A DNA stretch of 64,000 nt, taken from NCBI RefSeq assembly GCF_000247645.1, contig NZ_AHWA01000006.1:248001-312000 (forward strand), read 5' to 3'. The position numbers were made by a program, and so were the translations under genes. Shown in pieces: positions 57,242 through 64,000 of the stretch. The notes beneath the pieces were generated by a model that was not told the origin of the DNA, ran no database searches, and saw only the letters and a list, made by a program, of their open reading frames with translations. Numbering within the stretch: position 1 is the stretch's first letter; each line of letters starts with the position of its first letter. The stretch is from Salinibacterium sp. PAMC 21357 (lineage in GTDB: Bacteria; Actinomycetota; Actinomycetes; Actinomycetales; Microbacteriaceae).

Positions 57242-57916
57242 ATGCCCGTCATCACCGTCATCGGAGCAGGCCCCGGACTCGGCGCGGCAGTCGCCCGCAG
57301 GTTCGGACGCGAAGGCTTCGCCGTCGCCCTCATCTCGCGGGATCAGTCGAAGCTCGATGCGCTCGCCGCTGAGCTCGAAGCGGATGGCGTGACTGCCCGC
57401 GGTTTTGCCGCCGACGTGCGCGAGCCCGCTCACCTGGAGGCCGCTCTCACCAATGCCGCGACAGAGCTCGGGCCGATCACCGCCGTGCAATACAGCCCGC
57501 TTCCCTCGCGCGATTACCTGAAGCCGGTGCTCGACCTGACTCCCGAACTGGCACTCGAAGCGCTGCAGTTCTCAGCGCTCGGGCTCATCCACACCGTGCG
57601 TGCAGTGCTGCCCGCGATGCGTGAGACTGGCCACGGCAGCATCATCCTGATCAACGGCGGCACCTCGGTGAAGTCGCGCGCCGGCTTCGCCGGAACGTCA
57701 CTCGCGTTCCCCGCCGAGAGTGCCTACGGCGAGATGCTGTACGAAGCGCTCGAAGGGGAGGGGATCCGCATCCGTCAGCTCGTCATCCCGGGCGGCATTC
57801 CCAAGCTTCAGCTGCCCAATGGCATCGACGACGTTGCTTCTCGCATCTGGGACATTCATGCCGCAGCAGGCGAATTCCGCACGATGCTCATCCCGCTCGA
57901 AGACGGCCGCGAGTAG
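57242..57916 (+). CDS. Short-chain dehydrogenase/reductase family protein
   Basis: A 224-residue SDR-fold protein. The N-terminal nucleotide motif is VIGAGPGLGAAVARRFG (GxGxGLG). The usual YxxxK reads as SAYGEMLYEAL, lacking the Lys, and the NAG motif is replaced. It may be a non-classical or inactive SDR. It ends 11 bp before the convergent nitroreductase gene. Confidence 0.8.
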   Translation: MPVITVIGAGPGLGAAVARRFGREGFAVALISRDQSKLDALAAELEADGVTARGFAADVREPAHLEAALTNAATELGPITAVQYSPLPSRDYLKPVLDLTPELALEALQFSALGLIHTVRAVLPAMRETGHGSIILINGGTSVKSRAGFAGTSLAFPAESAYGEMLYEALEGEGIRIRQLVIPGGIPKLQLPNGIDDVASRIWDIHAAAGEFRTMLIPLEDGRE

Positions 57917-57927
57917 CGCGCTGGACG

Positions 57928-58506
57928 TTAGGCGTTGACGAGCACCGATTCGGCAGCGGCGCGTCGTGCACGGGGTGCGGTTTCGCGCTCGCGGATGGCA
58001 TCCGTCATTTCGGCGGGGTCGCCCAGTGCGCCAACGGCCATGACCGTGGTGGGCGTGAAGCGGCCGTCGATCTCGAGGGCTGCGGCCGCGGCATCCGGGG
58101 CGAATCCTGACATTTGGTGGCTGAAAAGTCCGTGGCTTTGCGCCTGGATGGTGAAGTAGGCAACGGCCTGGCCGGTGTCGTACGCGGCGGTCGGCTGCGC
58201 TTTGCCTTCGGCGTTGTGGTGTTCCGTGAGGAAGACGAGGAGCGCTGACGCGGATCCGGCCCACGACTGGTTGAAGCCGCTGAGGGTGGAAACGATGGCG
58301 TCGTGCTGAGCGGTGCCACGACGGGCGACGACTACACGCCAAGGCTGGCTGTTGTAAGCCGAGGGCGCCCAGCGAGCAGCTTCGAGAGCGTTCTGCAGCG
58401 CCACCTCATCAAGAGGTGCGGTGGCGTCGAAGTGGCGGGGGCTCCACCGCTCGGCGAGCACATCAAGGATGGGGGAGTCGGTAGCGGCGAGACGATCGCG
58501 AAGCAT
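57928..58506 (-). CDS. Nitroreductase family protein
   Basis: An FMN-dependent NAD(P)H oxidoreductase of 192 residues. The family blocks RWSPRHFDATAPLDE, EAARWAPSAYNSQPWRVVVA and QMSGFAPDAAAAAL are present. The start at 58506 (MLRDRLAATDS) is chosen over an upstream codon because the domain begins there and the extra residues are not family-like. The upstream 271 bp to the next gene hold an AT-rich patch but no gene I can support. Confidence 0.87.
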   Translation of the reverse strand: MLRDRLAATDSPILDVLAERWSPRHFDATAPLDEVALQNALEAARWAPSAYNSQPWRVVVARRGTAQHDAIVSTLSGFNQSWAGSASALLVFLTEHHNAEGKAQPTAAYDTGQAVAYFTIQAQSHGLFSHQMSGFAPDAAAAALEIDGRFTPTTVMAVGALGDPAEMTDAIRERETAPRARRAAAESVLVNA

Positions 58507-58777
58507 GGTCACAGGGTGAGCCTTTCGGTTGCTGAGGACAAGAGATTTCACAGCCTCACACTGCAACGTGAGCCCCGCTGGAGGTATTCCGCTACGTCCC
58601 TTCTGGTTTTTCTCGGCATGAGCTGCTTAGTGGGTTTTTCGTGGTGAGTTCATCGTCGGCGAGCAGCGTCGATACACTCCAGACCACGCGGGAGACGTGC
58701 GAAAGTGAATAACACTAACTTTTTCGATATATATTGCTTGGGCAACGAAAATTACGGTCGCCGTACGAGAGGCCCTC

Positions 58778-59395
58778 ATGACCAACGATGAACCCATCGC
58801 CCCACATTCTGAGGAAACTCTTTTGACGCAGGAGCGAAGTGCTCGGCGTTTTCGGGCGGCCGCGATGTGGGTGTCAATCGTGTCTCTGGCGCTTTGTGGC
58901 TTCCTCACGCTGGTCTACCGCGGGGTGTCCACGTTCAACCCTGTGCCAATTTTCGTCCTCGGAATCGCGGCAGGAATTGTCGGCATCGTCTTAGCCGTAG
59001 TCTCCCGGCGGTCCGTTGACGGTCGCCGGCGGCGGTTCGCGGTCGGTGCATTCTTGTCGTCCGGCGTCGCGCTCGTGGTCAACGGTGTACTAATAGGGAT
59101 CGTCGTCGTCGGGGTGATCGCCGTATCCAGCCTGAACTCGGTCGAACTGCGTGGACAAGGACCAGAGGGTCTCACAGCGACATTTGAGGATGGCGTGGGG
59201 GCGAATACGAATGTGGAGTGGGAGGCGGACGGTCGGGCGCGATTCGACACGAAAAAGTCCTTCACGGAGATCACGTTGAATGCGCCGGTCGGCAGCGAAA
59301 AGAAAACGGTGAGCTGTCAGATCGTGTGGAACGACGAGCTCGTCGTTGAAGAGACCTCCGACACCGGAACGGTGACGTGCCGCTATCCGAACTGA
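58778..59395 (+). CDS. Hypothetical membrane protein with exported C-terminal domain
   Basis: A 205-residue protein with three predicted spans (about 28-46, 55-72 and 88-112; the middle part resembles DUF4190-like small membrane proteins) and an extracellular C-terminal domain of about 85 residues with LTATFEDGVGANTNVEW and KKTVSCQIVWNDE, similar in style to MmpS-type domains. The AT-rich sequence GATATATATTG about 50 bp upstream may hold its promoter. Function is unknown. Confidence 0.65.
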   Translation: MTNDEPIAPHSEETLLTQERSARRFRAAAMWVSIVSLALCGFLTLVYRGVSTFNPVPIFVLGIAAGIVGIVLAVVSRRSVDGRRRRFAVGAFLSSGVALVVNGVLIGIVVVGVIAVSSLNSVELRGQGPEGLTATFEDGVGANTNVEWEADGRARFDTKKSFTEITLNAPVGSEKKTVSCQIVWNDELVVEETSDTGTVTCRYPN

Positions 59396-59484
59396 GATAC
59401 AGGGCCGGATTAGAGACAGGTTGCGCTATCGGTAGACGTCACATGACACTCGCACTTGGCCTAATCGCCATGATGCTCTGAGGT

Positions 59485-59820
59485 TCACCGAATCAGGCGG
59501 CCAGACGCAGGCAAAATTGAAATCGAAGCTAAAAGGATATCCCTGTCGTCGCGTTCACGAACGCCGCCGGCTCCACGCCAAATGCGAGGAGCAACACGGG
59601 CGATGTCTTTGATATCGACCCTGACCCCGACTGCGAGATTGTCGATGCTTCGACCCTCGTCACCTAGCTCGAGACGTCGGCCTCTTTGGTGCGTGATGAA
59701 TACAGGTCGAACAGCGAAGTGTGGATTGATCTTCATGCAGGCCCGCTCCCGAGCGACAACGTAAATATTGTTGCGGCCGCGGAAGTCGCTAGGGGCCGCA
59801 GTTGAACCACCGGCAGGCAT
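59485..59820 (-). CDS. Doubtful ORF or gene remnant in the 59396-59965 gap
   Basis: A leftward frame of about 111 codons with a moderately coding-like stretch (PHFAVRPVFITHQRGRRLEL, VDIKDIARVAPRIW). It has no clear ribosome-binding site and no family I recognise. Codon bias is weaker than in neighbouring genes. It may be a decayed gene. Nothing else is visible in the 570-bp gap. Confidence 0.25.
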   Translation of the reverse strand: MPAGGSTAAPSDFRGRNNIYVVARERACMKINPHFAVRPVFITHQRGRRLELGDEGRSIDNLAVGVRVDIKDIARVAPRIWRGAGGVRERDDRDILLASISILPASGRLIR

Positions 59821-59965
59821 GGTTGCGCCCCGAGCCAGTCGATGACCTGTGCAGCCGCGTGTGATCGCGGCTGACGTCTGAATCGGAGGCGACGCGAAGT
59901 GCAGTACCCGCCGAGGAGTAGATTGGGTGCCGCCGCAGTTCGCGCGCATCAACCGAAAGCTTCCC

Positions 59966-60325
59966 ATGCCTGACGCTCTACCCCTGTGCCCGAACTGCTC
60001 AAGCGACCTCGCCTATGAGATGGGCTCGCTGCTGGTCTGCCCGATGTGTGCGCACGAATGGTCGCCGAGCGAAGCGGATGCCGCTGCCGAAGCCGAGCAG
60101 AACGCTTCAGTGATCAAGGATGCGTTCGGCACGCCCCTCGCCGATGGCGACACAGTGAGCATCGTCAAGGACCTCAAGGTCAAGGGCAGCCCCACGTCGA
60201 TCAAGGTCGGAACGAAGGTGCGCAACATCCGCCTCGTTGATGGTGTTGGCGACCACGACATCGACTGCAAGGTTGATGGTTTTGGCCAGATGCAGCTCAA
60301 GTCGAGCGTCGTCAAGAAGGTCTAA
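59966..60325 (+). CDS. PhnA/YjdM family zinc-ribbon protein
   Basis: A 119-residue protein. The N-terminal zinc ribbon has CPNCSSDLAYEMG and VCPMCAHEW (four Cys). A linker and the PhnA domain follow, with LADGDTVSIVKDLKVKGSP and VRNIRLVDGVGDHDIDCKVDG. Despite the name, members are not proven phosphonate enzymes. The ATG at 59966 is chosen over GTG 59927 because the zinc ribbon starts there. Confidence 0.88.
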   Translation: MPDALPLCPNCSSDLAYEMGSLLVCPMCAHEWSPSEADAAAEAEQNASVIKDAFGTPLADGDTVSIVKDLKVKGSPTSIKVGTKVRNIRLVDGVGDHDIDCKVDGFGQMQLKSSVVKKV

Positions 60326-60400
60326 GGAGGCCGCGGTTTCGCCACTAGCAGTCCGAGAACTCTCGGGCTCGCTCAAGGTCCGCAAGCGTAGGGTGACGGC

Positions 60401-60889
60401 ATGACCGAAAAGCAGCCGTACACCCTCATTTCTGAGCATGATGGTTACGAAGTGCGGCTCTATCCGGCGCACATTCTGGCCCAGGTCGATGCCGATGGTT
60501 CGTTCTTTGAGGCGGGCAATCAGGGCTTTCGTCCGCTCATCCGCTACATCAGTGCATCGAACATTTCGATGACGGCACCGGTTATTCAGGCTCCGGGCCA
60601 GACGAAGAAGTACACCGTGAGTTTCGTGATGCCGGCCGGAGCGACGAGCGTTCCTGCCCCTCGCGACGCCACTGTTCGCACCACCGACGTGCCCGAGCAG
60701 CGCGTGGCAGCGCGGCGCTTCAGCGGCGGTTCGAGCGAAGAGAAATACCAACAGAACGCGGATGCCCTGCTTGCCGCCCTCAAACGTGACTGCGTTGCCC
60801 CCTTGGGCGCGGTGTACTTCGCCCGCTTTGACCCTCCGTGGAAGCCAGGCTTCTTGAAGCACAACGAAGCCCTCGTCGTCGTTCGTTAG
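60401..60889 (+). CDS. SOUL family heme-binding protein
   Basis: A single SOUL domain of 162 residues: YTLISEHDGYEVRLYPAHI at the N-terminus, FRPLIRYISASNISMTAPV and VSFVMPAGA, ending with FDPPWKPGFLKHNEALV. SOUL proteins bind heme or hydrophobic ligands. TAGGGT lies 6 nt before the ATG, suggesting a leaderless start. It is 29 bp upstream of ppx. Confidence 0.88.
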   Translation: MTEKQPYTLISEHDGYEVRLYPAHILAQVDADGSFFEAGNQGFRPLIRYISASNISMTAPVIQAPGQTKKYTVSFVMPAGATSVPAPRDATVRTTDVPEQRVAARRFSGGSSEEKYQQNADALLAALKRDCVAPLGAVYFARFDPPWKPGFLKHNEALVVVR

Positions 60890-60918
60890 CCACACCCCAC
60901 AGCACCCAGGAGCACTCA

Positions 60919-61977
60919 ATGACCCGTGTCGCCGCCATCGATTGCGGAACCAACTCGATCCGCCTGCTCATCGCGGACCTCGACGGGCACGGCGGTCTGA
61001 CCGATGTCGTGCGCACGCTCGAAGTTGTGCGGCTGGGGGAGGGCGTCGACCGCACCGGTCGGTTCAGCCAGGCTGCGCTCGATCGCACCCTCGCTGCCGT
61101 GCGCGCCTACGCCGACCTATGCCGAGAGAACGGTGCCGAACGCATCCGCTTCGTGGCGACGTCTGCCACTCGGGATGCCGCCAACCGCGCCGAGTTCACC
61201 GACGCGGTGCACGCGATTTTGGGGGTTCCGGTCGAAGTGATTCCCGGAACTGAAGAGGCCGAGTTGTCGTTCCGCGGCGCACTCACGGCGCTCGTCGCAT
61301 CCGATCCTGCAGCGCCAGCCGACGGCTCAGGTTCCGCGGCACAAGCCGTCGACCTCGACGCCAGCACCGCGCTGCGCACGAGGTCTGCACCCAAGCACCT
61401 CGTCGTCGACCTCGGCGGCGGCTCAACCGAGCTCGTACTCGGCGGCAACATCCCCGAAGCGGCATATTCAATGGATGTCGGCTGCGTGCGCTTGGCCGAA
61501 CGCACCATTGTTAGCGACCCGCCATCCGATGCTGAGCTCGCCGCCATCCGTAGCGACGTCTCCGCAGCGCTCGACGTTGCTACTGCCACCGTCGATCTCT
61601 CGCAGGCAACCGAAGTAATCGGAGTCGCCGGCACCGTTACGACGATCACCGCGCACGCTCTCGGCCTCACGAGCTACGACCCGGTCGCGATCAGCGGAAG
61701 CCGTTTGCCCCTGGCCGAGGTTTTTCGTTCGTGCGAAGCCCTCACCCGACTGCCTCGCGCTGAACGCGCCGCCCTGCCCTATATGCACCCCGGCCGCGTC
61801 GACGTGATCGCCGCCGGTGCTGTCATCTGGGCCACCGTGCTGCACCGAGTGGCGGATGCTGCGGCCACAGCCGGTCACTCGTTCGAGTGGGTCACGACCA
61901 GCGAGCACGACATCCTCGACGGCGTTGCGCTCTCGCTGGGGAATAGCGCACACGATTCACCGGTTTTGCCGGTATGA
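60919..61977 (+). CDS. ppx: Ppx/GppA exopolyphosphatase family protein
   Basis: An ASKHA-fold phosphatase acting on polyphosphate or (p)ppGpp. The N-terminal VAAIDCGTNSIRLLIAD, RFVATSATRDAANRAEF, HLVVDLGGGSTELVLGG and VIGVAGTVTTITA are clear. The start at 60919 follows CAGGAG and matches family N-termini. An insertion of about 35 residues (near 135-170) interrupts the core before the GGGS motif. In mycobacteria this gene follows DUF501; here it has moved. It overlaps the next gene by ATGA. Confidence 0.92.
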   Translation: MTRVAAIDCGTNSIRLLIADLDGHGGLTDVVRTLEVVRLGEGVDRTGRFSQAALDRTLAAVRAYADLCRENGAERIRFVATSATRDAANRAEFTDAVHAILGVPVEVIPGTEEAELSFRGALTALVASDPAAPADGSGSAAQAVDLDASTALRTRSAPKHLVVDLGGGSTELVLGGNIPEAAYSMDVGCVRLAERTIVSDPPSDAELAAIRSDVSAALDVATATVDLSQATEVIGVAGTVTTITAHALGLTSYDPVAISGSRLPLAEVFRSCEALTRLPRAERAALPYMHPGRVDVIAAGAVIWATVLHRVADAAATAGHSFEWVTTSEHDILDGVALSLGNSAHDSPVLPV

Positions 61978-63011
61978 CAAAAATTGGGTTCCTCTCCTTC
62001 GGGCACTGGCAAGACGTTGAGGGGTCGCGCACGCGCACCGGGGCTGACGCGCTGCTGCAGGCAGTGGAGCTCGCCGTTGCCGCCGAGGAGATCGGCGTCG
62101 ACGGCGCTTACTTTCGTGTGCACCATTTCGCGCGCCAGCACGCATCGCCGTGGCCGTTGCTCTCCGCTGCCGCTGCCCGCACCAGCACAATTGAGCTCGG
62201 CACCGGTGTCATCGACATGCGCTACGAGCACCCTCTGGCGATGGCAGAACTCGCGGCGCAAGCAGATCTCATTGCCGCGGGGCGACTGCAGTTGGGTATT
62301 AGTCGAGGCTCACCCGAGACCGTGATCGATGGATGGCGCGCTTTCGGTTATGAACCGGCAGCGGGCGAGAGTGACGCCGACCTGGCTCGCTCCCACACTG
62401 ACAAGTTTCGTCGTGCGATCGCCGGCGAAGGGTTCGCCTCCGGCAACGCGCGGATGATTGGCACGAGCGCTCTGCAGCCAATCCAGCCGCAGGCGCCCGG
62501 GCTCAGCGAACGTATCTGGTGGGGCGCCGGCACCCGCGCCACCGCCATCTGGACCGCCGAGCAGGGCATGAACCTTATGAGCTCAACGCTCCTCATCGAA
62601 GACACGGGAGTTCCTTTCGATGAGCTGCAAGCGGAGCAGATTTCGATGTTCCGTGAGGCGTGGGCGAATGCCGGACACGACCGTGCACCACGCGTCTCCG
62701 TCAGCCGGAGCATCCTGCCCATCATTGATGACGAGACCGAGTACTACTTTGGCGTGCAAGGGCAAGTCGAGCAGCGCGATCAAGTAGGAATGCTCGACGG
62801 TTCGCGCTCCCGTTTCGGGCGTTCCTATATCGGGGCCCCCGACGTGATCGCCGCCGAACTCGCGCGCGATGCAGCGGTTCAGGCCGCCGACACTCTGCTG
62901 GTTACCGTGCCCAACCAACTCGGGGTCGAGTTCAACACCCGTATTCTGGAGGCGCTCGTGAAGCACGTGATGCCCGTGGTCGACGCCAAGATTGCGCCCT
63001 CGATCGCGTAG
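61974..63011 (+). CDS. LLM class flavin-dependent oxidoreductase
   Basis: A luciferase-like TIM barrel of 345 residues that uses FMN or F420. Family blocks are IGVDGAYFRVHHFARQHASP, IELGTGVIDMRYEHPLAMAE, DLIAAGRLQLGISRGSP and RIWWGAGTRATAIW. It is coupled to ppx by ATGA. The substrate is unknown. Confidence 0.87.
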   Translation: MTKIGFLSFGHWQDVEGSRTRTGADALLQAVELAVAAEEIGVDGAYFRVHHFARQHASPWPLLSAAAARTSTIELGTGVIDMRYEHPLAMAELAAQADLIAAGRLQLGISRGSPETVIDGWRAFGYEPAAGESDADLARSHTDKFRRAIAGEGFASGNARMIGTSALQPIQPQAPGLSERIWWGAGTRATAIWTAEQGMNLMSSTLLIEDTGVPFDELQAEQISMFREAWANAGHDRAPRVSVSRSILPIIDDETEYYFGVQGQVEQRDQVGMLDGSRSRFGRSYIGAPDVIAAELARDAAVQAADTLLVTVPNQLGVEFNTRILEALVKHVMPVVDAKIAPSIA

Positions 63012-63049
63012 ATCTGCCGTCGGACGTGAGTGAACTGTGAAGGTAAATT

Positions 63050-63232
63050 ATGCGTAAATACACATTTGTCAGCGTGCCCGTGAGCCGACGCCGAGAGGGT
63101 CTCTCGCTGCCCGAGGACTATCAGGAGATCATCCGCACTCACGCAGCGGACGGTTGGAAGTTCGTCCAGGCGATCTCGTTCGAACAACACGTCGATCCTC
63201 GCATCGACCTCGTCTTTACACGGAAAGACTAA
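63050..63232 (+). CDS. DUF4177 domain-containing small protein
   Basis: A 60-residue protein with the DUF4177 pattern: YTFVSVPVSRRREG at the start, then YQEIIRTHAADGWKFVQAI and the C-terminal DLVFTRK. It is often encoded next to membrane proteins. Function is unknown. It lies 5 bp before the DUF2165 gene. Confidence 0.8.
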   Translation: MRKYTFVSVPVSRRREGLSLPEDYQEIIRTHAADGWKFVQAISFEQHVDPRIDLVFTRKD

Positions 63233-63237
63233 ATTTC

Positions 63238-63753
63238 ATGAAGCACCCTCTTCGCCTTCTTCAAGCCCTTACCCTGTTCTTAGCAGGCACCTTCGGGCTG
63301 TTCGTTTTTGCGGGCAACCTGATGGACTATGACTCCAACTTTCAGTTCGTTCGCCACGTGCTCTCGATGGACACCACCTTCGAAGGCAACGCGCTCATGT
63401 GGCGGGCTATTGAAAGCCCAGTTATCCACCACATCGCCTACATCGGTATCATCATCGCTGAGGGTGTCTTTGCGACCCTCGGCCTCATTGGTGGGGTGAA
63501 GTTGTTCCGCCTCCGCGACGCATCCGTGGCTGCGTACGACAAGGCGAGAGTCTGGGGTTATGCCGCGTACGGCCTCGGGTTCCTCATCTGGTTCGTTGGT
63601 TTCATCATCGTCGGTTCCGAGTGGTTCGCCATGTGGCAGTCGTCAATCTGGAACGGCAAAGACACCGCGATGGGTATCAGCACGCTGTGGGCTGGCTTCG
63701 CTGTGCTCCTCGCTATGAACGAGCCCGCTCCGGCTGCCGAGAGCAGCAAGTAA
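63238..63753 (+). CDS. DUF2165 family membrane protein
   Basis: A 171-residue, four-span membrane protein. The family pattern includes FAGNLMDYDSNFQFVRHVLS after span 1 and GFIIVGSEWFAMWQSSIWNG before span 4. The start at 63238 is chosen because the first span begins there. Members are small predicted membrane proteins of unknown function. It ends at a strong terminator. Confidence 0.85.
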   Translation: MKHPLRLLQALTLFLAGTFGLFVFAGNLMDYDSNFQFVRHVLSMDTTFEGNALMWRAIESPVIHHIAYIGIIIAEGVFATLGLIGGVKLFRLRDASVAAYDKARVWGYAAYGLGFLIWFVGFIIVGSEWFAMWQSSIWNGKDTAMGISTLWAGFAVLLAMNEPAPAAESSK

Positions 63754-63768
63754 CCGTAACTAACTCTG

Positions 63769-63828
63769 GACCGTCCGGATGCCGGTCGCGCGAGTATTAC
63801 TCCTCGCACGACCAGCGTCGGGGCGGTC
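63769..63828 (+). terminator. Long terminator hairpin after the DUF2165 gene
   Basis: The outer stem GACCG/CGGTC and the inner stem GGTCGCGCGAG paired with CTCGCACGACC (one mismatch) span 63769-63828, followed by TTTGCTTATTT. Confidence 0.75.
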
Positions 63829-63861
63829 TTTGCTTATTTCCGCACTGCGCCGGGCGAAGGT

Positions 63862-64000
63862 CTAGGCGAGCTCCGAGTCGCCGGCGTCGAGATCAACCCG
63901 CGTCGTCTCGGGCCCGAGGAACGCACCCGCTGCAATCAGCACTCCGCCAAGCGCGAGCAGCGCGGCCACTGCACCCTGCTGGCCGAGCACGCTCTGCAGC
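63862..64000 (-). CDS. MFS transporter, C-terminal end (truncated by window edge)
   Basis: The leftward frame open at the right edge encodes a last membrane span (AVAALLALGGVLIAAGAFLG) followed directly by GPETTRVDLD and a short acidic tail, the usual C-terminus of sugar-type MFS transporters (GPET motif). Only 46 codons are visible. Confidence 0.7.
   Translation of the reverse strand, partial: LQSVLGQQGAVAALLALGGVLIAAGAFLGPETTRVDLDAGDSELA

Overview
The window is a 64 kb chromosomal segment of a high-GC actinobacterium, most likely a member of Microbacteriaceae. The evidence is the gene order mfd / mazG / eno / divIC / DUF501, the families DUF4307, DUF4245 and DUF6264, the pairing of greA with DUF4307, many GTG starts, and many start codons sitting 6-8 nt after a -10-like box (leaderless mRNAs). 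Apart from one accessory block it looks like an ordinary core region.

Layout. 1-4512: end of mfd, an intramembrane protease, an anchored nuclease, an SGNH esterase and mazG. 4534-4740: an unassigned stretch of stacked hairpins. 4780-12596: a TetR regulator, hisS, a second CPBP protease, eno, then the translationally coupled divIC-DUF501-subtilisin set and ndh. 12632: a tRNA with anticodon UAA and a short variable arm.

12543-17503 is the accessory highlight. The last 48 bp of ndh plus the whole tRNA gene recur as a degenerate copy at 17342-17503. Between the copies lies a roughly 4.6 kb island with no integrase. It holds small decayed leftward ORFs (one HNH-like), a DUF4062 protein, and a GTGA-coupled pair: a coiled-coil protein followed by a DUF4041/GIY-YIG (T5orf172) protein. 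Next to it are a fragment of a second arsC, a frameshifted gene with an R-x6-H HEPN-like motif, and an arsenic cluster (arsC, an ArsR-ArsC fusion, a divergent aquaporin). The tRNA locus looks like an insertion hotspot, and the island is the best candidate for an undescribed defence-type system.

20903-35000: a small membrane protein, a monooxygenase, a DSD1/AlaR-like enzyme with a sugar-lactone oxidase and a flavoprotein (possible ATT start), lemA-htpX, a YcaQ-like protein, a four-gene ABC importer, an AI-2E transporter, and a threonine ammonia-lyase broken by one base. 35000-54936: greA, DUF4307, hemolysin III, uppS, phoH, fumC, carbonic anhydrase, DUF4245, xseBA, ispH, DUF6264, fba, glpX, rmuC (frameshifted), a LysR regulator, mmsA, ychF and a glutamine amidotransferase. 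55228-57080: a hipBA module with a long antitoxin. 57242-64000: redox enzymes, an unknown membrane protein, a PhnA-like protein, SOUL, ppx, an LLM oxidoreductase, DUF4177, DUF2165 and the end of an MFS transporter.

Limits: family names come from motifs recognised by eye. No database search, folding or alignment program was run.
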